This document shows, piece by piece, positions 7,767 to 12,974 of a stretch of 16,791 bases of DNA. The first letter of the stretch is position 1. Every line of letters begins with the position of its first letter. A program made the position numbers and the translations under genes. The stretch spans positions 1-16,791 of the forward strand of contig VGPP01000025.1 of NCBI GenBank assembly GCA_016882585.1. The letters run 5' to 3'. The stretch comes from Cyanobacteria bacterium M_surface_7_m2_037 (GTDB lineage: Bacteria; Cyanobacteriota; Cyanobacteriia; PCC-6307; Cyanobiaceae). The notes under the pieces are model-generated. The model was not told the origin of the DNA and did no database searches. It worked only from the letters and a program-made list of their open reading frames with translations.

Positions 7767-8111
7767 TCAAACGAGAGGGAACATGCTCATGGCGGCTTGA
7801 CGACCGAGCCACAGGCCCAGCCCGATCATCAGGATCCCGGCCAGCCGCTCCAGCTGTTGGGGCGGCAGCACGCGCGAGAGCCAGCGCCCCAGCAGCACAC
7901 CCACCAGGCTGGAGCTGATCAGGGCCAGAGACGCACCCACAAACACCAGCACCGGCCGGCCTGATTCCGCTGAAAGCAGCAGTGCCGCCAGCTGCGTTTT
8001 GTCGCCCAGTTCGGCGAGGAAAACGGTGGTGAAGGTGGTGAGGAACACCGCCCCAAAGCTGCCCGCCTCAGGGCTGGTGGCGGGTTTGGGCTCGTCGCTG
8101 GGTTCGGCCAT
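7767..8111 (-). CDS. UPF0016/GDT1-family half-transporter, first copy
   Basis: 114 residues: a polar N-terminal tail rich in Pro, Glu and Ser (1-18), then three hydrophobic segments with one ELGDKTQ signature (residues 34-40). It aligns with the copy encoded at 7426-7719 (FTTVFLAELGDKTQLA against FATVFLAELGDKTQLA), so the two come from a duplication. Family knowledge points to Mn2+ (possibly Ca2+) export from the cytoplasm to the thylakoid lumen or periplasm, important for loading the oxygen-evolving complex and for avoiding manganese toxicity. The start is ATG at 8109-8111. The ykgJ gene ends 26 bases upstream on the same strand, and psb30 lies just beyond it. Substrate is inferred from the family. 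Confidence 0.9.
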   Translation of the reverse strand: MAEPSDEPKPATSPEAGSFGAVFLTTFTTVFLAELGDKTQLAALLLSAESGRPVLVFVGASLALISSSLVGVLLGRWLSRVLPPQQLERLAGILMIGLGLWLGRQAAMSMFPLV

Positions 8112-8137
8112 CGGCGGGGCTGAAGGTGGCGCGGATC

Positions 8138-8500
8138 TCAGGGAGCCGGCTGACGGATCGCCTGCTCGAATCGCTTCATCACCATGCCACGACCGCCGTG
8201 TTCGCAGCGGATCTGCTGCCGGCAGCAGGCGATGGCGAAATCATTGGCCTCCTCATCGGCCACTCCGAACAGGCCAGCCAGGTTTTCCACCCGGCAGAAG
8301 AAAGGGCGCTCGTCGTAGATGCGGCAACTGCTCGATCCGGTGTCGTAGTGGATGCACCAGCCATCGGGGCCCACCATCTCCAGATAGTGCTGCTGCTGCT
8401 CGGGGCTGAGCGCCTCCAGGGCTTCATTGCGTTCGCCTGGATCGAGCCGGCAGCACGATCCACAACCGCTGATGCAGCGCCAGTGCAGCGTTTCGCTCAT
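8138..8500 (-). CDS. YkgJ-family cysteine-cluster protein (predicted Fe/Zn binding)
   Basis: 120 residues with ten cysteines in the YkgJ (CxxCxxCC) pattern: C9, C13, C16 and C17 in CISGCGSCC, then C49, C59, C69 (RIYDERPFFCRV), C92-C93 and C99. This arrangement is typical of small proteins annotated as zinc- or iron-chelating domain proteins; their function is not established, and an Fe-S or Zn site is inferred. There are no membrane segments. The start is ATG at 8498-8500, and a perfect inverted repeat begins 8 bases upstream (8508-8528). It is the first gene of the minus-strand series and is followed after 26 bases by the UPF0016 pair, which hints at a metal-related role. Confidence 0.88.
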   Translation of the reverse strand: MSETLHWRCISGCGSCCRLDPGERNEALEALSPEQQQHYLEMVGPDGWCIHYDTGSSSCRIYDERPFFCRVENLAGLFGVADEEANDFAIACCRQQIRCEHGGRGMVMKRFEQAIRQPAP

Positions 8501-8507
8501 CGGCCCA

Positions 8508-8528
8508 GCTGTGACAACCCGTCACAGC
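8508..8528. promoter_or_regulatory. Perfect 8-bp inverted repeat between ykgJ and psb30
   Basis: The arms GCTGTGAC (8508-8515) and GTCACAGC (8521-8528) are exact reverse complements around a 5-base spacer, AACCC. The repeat lies 8 bases upstream of the ykgJ start and about 80 bases upstream of psb30. The core TGTGA/TCACA resembles CRP-type half-sites, but the spacing is 7, not the usual 6. It may be an operator or a hairpin in the ykgJ leader; no T run follows on either strand, so an intrinsic terminator is unlikely. Confidence 0.5.
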
Positions 8529-8608
8529 AGCTTGCAACAGCGCTGGTTTGGCGGGAGCGCAGACCGTAGGCTGGTGCACGACCGTTTAGCCTGCAGAGCC
8601 GCTCACCC

Positions 8609-8716
8609 ATGGGAATCGATTTCCATCTGATCGCCAACTTTGCGGCCCTCTTCCTGATCACGATTGCCGGCCCTGCCGTGATCTTCATCCTCTTCTACCG
8701 CCGCGGTGCGCTCTGA
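8609..8716 (+). CDS. psb30: Photosystem II subunit Psb30 (Ycf12)
   Basis: A 35-residue single-helix thylakoid protein. The product begins MGIDFHLIANFAALF and ends VIFILFYRRGAL, which matches Psb30/Ycf12 of cyanobacteria and plastids. Psb30 is a peripheral low-mass subunit of the photosystem II core, near cytochrome b559 and PsbJ, and helps stabilise the complex. The helix spans about residues 7-28, followed by the basic FYRR end. The ATG is at 8609-8611; no clear Shine-Dalgarno is visible. A possible -10 (TAGGCT, 8567-8572) has no well-spaced -35. It stands alone on the plus strand, with a hairpin terminator 28 bases after its stop. Confidence 0.88.
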   Translation: MGIDFHLIANFAALFLITIAGPAVIFILFYRRGAL

Positions 8717-8744
8717 GCTGCACCCGCGTTCGATCGCACCGTCT

Positions 8745-8777
8745 AGCCCTAGGTCCCATCATGGATCTGGGGCTTTT
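8745..8777 (+). terminator. Intrinsic terminator of psb30
   Basis: AGCCCTAGGTCC (8745-8756) pairs over 12 positions with GGATCTGGGGCT (8763-8774), including two G-U pairs, around the six-base loop CATCAT. TTTT at 8774-8777 and a T-rich continuation follow. The orientation fits termination of the psb30 transcript before it runs antisense into recJ, whose stop is 22 bases further on. On the minus strand no T run follows. Confidence 0.82.
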
Positions 8778-8798
8778 GCTTGTCTGCCGTCCGTCGAT

Positions 8799-10787
8799 CT
8801 AGGCCGCCAGGCCCATCGCCATGGCGGCGTCCTGCAGCAGGGCCTGCACGTAGGGATGGGTGCCGCTGGGGTGGTCGCTCTGCATCGTGCAACCCCCTGC
8901 AGGGTCTGGTGAGCCCCGCAGCTCTTCGCCGGCCGCATTGCGGATCACCAGGGTTTCGCCCTCGCGGCTCACCCAGTAGCTGCGGTTGCAGCGCTCCAGC
9001 AGCAGGCCATCGCCTGAGCTGGCCCGCAATGCCGCCAGCTCGAGCTGCAGCTGTTCGGTGCCATTCCAGCGGTTGAGCCGCAGCTGGAAGGCCACATCCA
9101 CTTCTTTTTCTCTGGGCAGGTTGTCGTCGCTGCCCCAGCGCCAGGCGATGGCCCGCATCACCGCATCGCCCTGGCGCAGGGTGAGCTGCAAATGGCCGCC
9201 GCGCAGCAGCCGCTGCTGGCTGATGTGGCAGCGGCTGCTCCAGAACAGCGGCGCGGGGTGACCACTGCCAAAGGGTTCGAGCTGCTGCAGTTGCCTCCAG
9301 AACTGCGGGGTGAGCTCGTGCAGGTGCACCAGGGCTTCCGGTTCCACAAGGCGCAGGCCACCTTGCTGCTTCAGCCAGGCCTCGGCGCGTTGATTGAGGC
9401 GTTCATGCAACGCCGTGATCTGCTCGGCCCGCACGGTGAAACCACCGGCGGCCGGATGCCCGCCGTGCCGTTCCAGCAGATCGCTGCAGGCCTGCAGGGC
9501 TGCATCCACAGCAAAGCCCCTTGGCGCACGCACTGAAGCGCGCAGGCGACCATCCCCCTCGGAGGCCAGCAGAGCCACCGGTAGCCCGAAGGCGTCCACC
9601 AGCCGCGCGGCCACGATGCCGATCACCCCGTGGTGCCAATGGCTCTGGGCCAGCAGCAGGAAAGGGCTGCGCTGTTCGCCGTCGGCCTCCACCAGCGCCC
9701 GCGCTTCCGCTTCGATGGCATCGCAGAGGTCGCGGCGCTGGCGGTTGAGCTGCTCGCATTGCCGCGCCAGCTCCAAGGCTTCGTCTTCATCGGCGGTGGT
9801 GAGCAGATCCACCACAAGTTGCGGATCGCCCAGGCGCCCAACGGCGTTGATCCGCGGTGCGATTTGAAAGCCCACGGCCCCGGCATCCACCGGCGCATCC
9901 TCCAAACCAGCCACCTGCTGCAGCGCCTGCAGGCCGGCCAGGCCGCTGCGTTTGAGCGCCGGCAGGCCATCGATCAACCAGCGCCGGTTCACCCCCTGCA
10001 GCGGAGCCATGTCGGCGATGGTGCCGATGCAGAACAGGTCGCGGGCCATCGCCAGCCCCTGTTCGGAGCGGCAGTTGCGGGCCAGGGCCATGGCCAGCAC
10101 ATAGGCGAGCCCCACCCCCGCCAGCCCTCTGTAGGGGGAGTGTTCAGGGGTGCAGGCGGGGTGGAGCAAGGCCAGTAGCGGCGGCAGCTCCTCCGGCAGG
10201 GTGTGGTGATCGGTCACCACCACGTCCATCTCCAGCTGCTGGGCCCGCAGCAGGGCTTCCCTGGCGGCCACGCCGTTGTCCACCGTCACCAGGAGGCGGA
10301 TGCCGCCTGCGGCCAGCCGTTCCACCATGCCGCTGTTGAGGCCGTAGCCGTCGTCGAGGCGGCTGGGGATCTCCGCTTGTGGCTGTGCGCCCAGATGGCG
10401 CAGAACACCCACCAGCAGAGCGGTGCTGGTCATGCCGTCGGCGTCGTAATCGCCGCAGATGGCCAGGCGCTCTCCCTGTTTGCAGGACTGGCGCAAGCGC
10501 TGCACCGCCTTGCCCAAATCAGGGAAATGGCGGCGTGGATCCGGCGCGGGGGGCGGATTGAGCAAGGCCTCGATCGCTGCGCTGTTGGTGTAGCCGCGGC
10601 GTTGCAGCACCGCCAGCAGCGGATCACACAAGCCGCTGCTGCGCAGCTGGGGATCGATCTGAACCAGAGCCGGACACTGCCAGCGCTGCTCGGAGGGAAG
10701 AGGGAGCAACAGCAGGGGCTCGGACCAGCTCCATTCTGCGGGGCACTGCCGCAGCGGCCACTTCTTAGCCTGCTGACCCGATGACAT
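8799..10787 (-). CDS. recJ: Single-stranded-DNA-specific 5'-3' exonuclease RecJ
   Basis: RecJ degrades single-stranded DNA 5' to 3' in recombination and mismatch repair. 662 residues. The DHH-domain motifs are complete: CGDYDADG (111-118), TVDNG (168-172), TDHH (192-195) and GTIADMAPL (255-263); the downstream PRINAVGRLG (311-320) is also family-typical. The DHHA1 domain carries GGHPAAGGF (442-450), and an OB-like segment follows with LEPFGSGHPAPLF. The C-terminal extension of about 100 residues ends in a short helix (VQALLQDAAMAMGLAA). The start chosen is ATG at 10785-10787; the first 25 residues (Trp-rich) are not diagnostic. This start overlaps the divergent phosphatase start by 7 bases, so each gene's promoter must lie inside the other. 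Confidence 0.95.
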   Translation of the reverse strand: MSSGQQAKKWPLRQCPAEWSWSEPLLLLPLPSEQRWQCPALVQIDPQLRSSGLCDPLLAVLQRRGYTNSAAIEALLNPPPAPDPRRHFPDLGKAVQRLRQSCKQGERLAICGDYDADGMTSTALLVGVLRHLGAQPQAEIPSRLDDGYGLNSGMVERLAAGGIRLLVTVDNGVAAREALLRAQQLEMDVVVTDHHTLPEELPPLLALLHPACTPEHSPYRGLAGVGLAYVLAMALARNCRSEQGLAMARDLFCIGTIADMAPLQGVNRRWLIDGLPALKRSGLAGLQALQQVAGLEDAPVDAGAVGFQIAPRINAVGRLGDPQLVVDLLTTADEDEALELARQCEQLNRQRRDLCDAIEAEARALVEADGEQRSPFLLLAQSHWHHGVIGIVAARLVDAFGLPVALLASEGDGRLRASVRAPRGFAVDAALQACSDLLERHGGHPAAGGFTVRAEQITALHERLNQRAEAWLKQQGGLRLVEPEALVHLHELTPQFWRQLQQLEPFGSGHPAPLFWSSRCHISQQRLLRGGHLQLTLRQGDAVMRAIAWRWGSDDNLPREKEVDVAFQLRLNRWNGTEQLQLELAALRASSGDGLLLERCNRSYWVSREGETLVIRNAAGEELRGSPDPAGGCTMQSDHPSGTHPYVQALLQDAAMAMGLAA

Positions 10788-11551
10788 TGGAGATGGTGAG
10801 CGGGCCCTCTGCGCTGCTCTGGGATGTGGATGGCACCCTCGCTGAAACCGAGCTGGAGGGCCATCGCGTGGCCTTCAACCACGCCTTTGCCGAGGCTGGC
10901 CTCAGCTGGAGCTGGGATGTTGCCCTCTACCAGCAGTTGGTGCGCATCAGTGGTGGCCGCGAGCGCATCAGCGCTTATCTCAGCGAGGTGGAGGGTGTGG
11001 CGCCCGATCCGGAGCGGGTGGAGCGGCTGCAGCAGGCCAAGCAACGCCATTACAACGCCCTGGTGGAGCAAGGCGCCCTGCGCTTGCGGCCTGGGGTGGA
11101 GCGCCTGATCCGCAGTGCGCGTGAGGCGGGGCTGCCCCAGGCGATCGTGACCACCAGCAGCCGCCCGGCGGTACAGGCCCTGCTGGATCGGCTTTTGCCC
11201 GATCACGCGGCCTGTTTTGCCCTGTGGGTGTGTGGTGAGGATGTGCCGCGCAAGAAACCTGATCCGGCGGCCTATGCCCTGGCGCTGGCCCGGCTGGCTC
11301 TGCCTGCACGGGGTGTGATCGCGCTGGAGGATTCCGGCAACGGTGTGTCTGCTGCCACAGCAGCTGGCCTCACCACAGTGGTGACCCGCAGTGGCTCCAG
11401 TGCTCTGGAAGGCCCAGAGGCCTTTGCAGCGGCTGCGGTTGTGCTCGATCACCTCGGTGAGGCGGAGCAACCGAATGGCGTGCAGCGCGGCCCGGCTTGC
11501 CCTCACGGCCAGGTCACGCTCTCCTATCTGCAGCAGCTGCTGCCGGCCTGA
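10781..11551 (+). CDS. cbbY: HAD-superfamily phosphatase, CbbY type
   Basis: 256 residues with all four HAD motifs: DVDGT (15-19; nucleophile D15, acid/base D17), T/S in TTSSRPA (124-130), lysine in RKKPDP (157-162) and EDSGNG (183-188). The cap-domain block SGGRERISAY (57-66) and the opening LAETELEGHRVAFN are features I associate with the CbbY branch. Characterised CbbY proteins dephosphorylate xylulose-1,5-bisphosphate, a misfire product that inhibits Rubisco; a related role is likely but substrate specificity cannot be read from sequence. The start is ATG at 10781 (MTLEMVSG), with an alternative ATG at 10793 that would remove the overlap with recJ. Its stop codon shares one base with the ycf20 start. 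Confidence 0.85.
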   Translation: MTLEMVSGPSALLWDVDGTLAETELEGHRVAFNHAFAEAGLSWSWDVALYQQLVRISGGRERISAYLSEVEGVAPDPERVERLQQAKQRHYNALVEQGALRLRPGVERLIRSAREAGLPQAIVTTSSRPAVQALLDRLLPDHAACFALWVCGEDVPRKKPDPAAYALALARLALPARGVIALEDSGNGVSAATAAGLTTVVTRSGSSALEGPEAFAAAAVVLDHLGEAEQPNGVQRGPACPHGQVTLSYLQQLLPA

Positions 11552-11892
11552 TGACGCTTCCGCTTCAGCGCACCCGCTTCGATGCTGTTCAGCGCCGGCT
11601 GGGTGGGCTGCTGCTGGGCGGCTTCCGGGGCAGTTGGCGGCGGCGCAGCCTGGCGGTGCTGGCTCTGTTGCTGGGTTTTTACGCCGGCGAGAACATCACG
11701 GCGCTGTGGCTCGAGCGGGTGGGCCAGCGGCCGGTGGTGGTGTTCCTGCTGGTGGTGCTGCTGGAGCTGTTGGTGCGGCTGCGCACCCGCCTGGTGGGCG
11801 AGCGGCCCGGGCTGGGCTGGATCGTGACCGACAACCTGCGGCTGGGGGTGGTGTACGCCGTGGTGCTGGAAGCGTTCAAGCTCGGCTCATGA
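11551..11892 (+). CDS. ycf20: Ycf20 (DUF565) membrane protein
   Basis: 113 residues. The Ycf20/DUF565 pattern is visible: an N-terminal TRFDAVQRRLGGLLL segment, RRRSLAVLALLLGFYAGENITALW (first helix, about 36-58), a second hydrophobic segment VVVFLLVVLLELLVRL (about 62-78), and the closing LRLGVVYAVVLEAFKLGS, a strong family signature. Ycf20 is conserved in cyanobacteria and plastids; mutants of plant homologues are altered in thermal dissipation of light energy, but the molecular role is unknown. The start is ATG at 11551-11553, overlapping the phosphatase stop (TGATG); its own stop overlaps the next start by 4 bases (ATGA). Both joins suggest translational coupling. Confidence 0.9.
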   Translation: MTLPLQRTRFDAVQRRLGGLLLGGFRGSWRRRSLAVLALLLGFYAGENITALWLERVGQRPVVVFLLVVLLELLVRLRTRLVGERPGLGWIVTDNLRLGVVYAVVLEAFKLGS

Positions 11893-12746
11893 GCCTGGAG
11901 GAGGCCCTGCTGGCCTGGTGCCAACAAGAACGAGACAGCGGTCGCCGGCCGGTGATCGGCTTGAACGGTCCGGTGGGTGCTGGCAAGAGCACCCTGGCCC
12001 GGCGCCTGCAGCAGCGCTTTGCGGCCGCTGATCTGCAGCTGGCGGTGGCCTCGATCGACGACGCCTACCTGCCCTGGCAGCAGCGGCTGGTCGCGATGGC
12101 AGGTAATCCTTACGGCGTGAACCGTGTTCCGCCGGGCAGCCACGATCCCGTGGCACTGCTGGCGGGGGTGCGGCCATGGCGGCGTGGCACGAGCCCGCTG
12201 CTGGAGCTGCCTCGCTTCGATAAAACCTTGCGAGACGGCCAGGGTGATCGCGTTGTTCCCTGGCGGGGAGCGGCCGATGCGCTGCTGCTGGAAGGGTGGA
12301 TGCTGGGCTGCCAGCCCCTACCGCAGCAGCAGCTCTCCTCCCAGGCCTTGCAGCCGCTCAAGCCTCCGCTCAACGGGGCCGAACGGGCCTGGCTGTTGCG
12401 TTGTAATCAGGCTCTGGAGGCCTATGTGCCGCTCTGGCAGGAGATCGATCGGCTGGTGATGCTCTGGCCGAGCGATTGGTGCTGGCCGCGCCGCTGGCGC
12501 TTGCAGGCCGAGGCACGCCAGCGCCGCAGCGGCGGCGGTTGGATGCCAGCAGCTGACCTCGACCGATTGGTGAAGGCCACGCTCCAGTCGTTGCCTCCGG
12601 ACTTGTATCAGCGCCCCGTGCTGGCTCGTGCCACGGATGTACGGGTGCTGGATGGCCGCAGGCGGTGGGTGTGGGAGGGCAGCGGTGAAGCTGCCCTGCA
12701 GCGCTGGGCTCAGCCCTGCTCGGTTTCGTCCTCAGCCACGGGGTAA
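11889..12746 (+). CDS. glyK: D-glycerate 3-kinase (plant-type GLYK)
   Basis: 285 residues. A P-loop kinase that phosphorylates D-glycerate to 3-phosphoglycerate, the step returning photorespiratory carbon to the Calvin cycle. Walker A is GPVGAGKST (27-35). Family-typical blocks follow: SIDDAYLPW, NPYGVNRVPPGSHD, LPRFDKTLRDGQGDR and LLLEGWMLGCQPL, which match plant and cyanobacterial glycerate kinase rather than uridine kinase or phosphoribulokinase. The start is ATG at 11889-11891, overlapping the ycf20 stop by 4 bases. The last 37 bases overlap the 3' end of rpmF on the opposite strand. An in-frame upstream extension exists but would read through ycf20 in another frame and is rejected. Confidence 0.92.
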   Translation: MSLEEALLAWCQQERDSGRRPVIGLNGPVGAGKSTLARRLQQRFAAADLQLAVASIDDAYLPWQQRLVAMAGNPYGVNRVPPGSHDPVALLAGVRPWRRGTSPLLELPRFDKTLRDGQGDRVVPWRGAADALLLEGWMLGCQPLPQQQLSSQALQPLKPPLNGAERAWLLRCNQALEAYVPLWQEIDRLVMLWPSDWCWPRRWRLQAEARQRRSGGGWMPAADLDRLVKATLQSLPPDLYQRPVLARATDVRVLDGRRRWVWEGSGEAALQRWAQPCSVSSSATG

Positions 12747-12886
12747 ACGAAGCCCTGAGCGCGGCCGCTCAGCACAGCCTTACCGATGGACAGGGCCTTT
12801 TGGGCGGCAATGGCAGCCTTGCCCTTCCAGGTGGCATGGCGCTGGTTGCGCTTGCCCTTGGACGTTTTCTTCTTGGGAACAGCCAT
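12710..12886 (-). CDS. rpmF: 50S ribosomal protein L32
   Basis: 58 residues beginning MAVPKKKTSKGKRNQRHATWKG, the hallmark of L32/RpmF: basic, with the K..S..K...R..H pattern. It is a component of the large ribosomal subunit. There are no cysteines, so it is the zinc-free form. The C-terminal tail (GFVYPVAEDETEQG) is acidic and extends past the basic core. The start is ATG at 12884-12886; a further upstream in-frame ATG would add eight residues not found in the family. Its last 37 bases lie inside the convergent glycerate kinase gene. It is divergent from ftsH, with 88 bases between the starts. Confidence 0.95.
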   Translation of the reverse strand: MAVPKKKTSKGKRNQRHATWKGKAAIAAQKALSIGKAVLSGRAQGFVYPVAEDETEQG

Positions 12887-12974
12887 CCCGCTTGATTTCA
12901 GCCAAACCAAGAGTTTCCATCGCCACCTTCCCTTTCGTCAAATCGCTAAGCTCAATTCCAAGATTCTTCCCGGT
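12887..12974. promoter_or_regulatory. Divergent intergenic region between rpmF and ftsH
   Basis: These 88 bases are AT-richer than their surroundings and must hold promoters for both rpmF (minus) and ftsH (plus), unless the promoters sit inside the opposing genes. On the minus strand a TTGACG hexamer (12936-12941) could be a -35 for rpmF, but no good -10 follows at 16-19 bases. On the plus strand TAAGCT (12947-12952) could be a -10 for ftsH. Neither assignment is firm. Confidence 0.35.

Noticed and set aside
10430..11506. A 358-codon open frame on the minus strand opposite the CbbY-type phosphatase
   Set aside because: It is antisense to all four HAD motifs and overlaps recJ in another frame; no recognisable domain.
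11391..11888. N-terminal extension of the glycerate kinase frame upstream of 11889
   Set aside because: It would read through the phosphatase end and ycf20 out of frame; the ATG at 11889 overlapping the ycf20 stop fits the family N-terminus.
12786..12974. N-terminal extension of FtsH beginning at the ATG at 12786
   Set aside because: The extra 63 codons are antisense to rpmF, an unmistakable ribosomal protein gene, and do not resemble an FtsH N-terminus.
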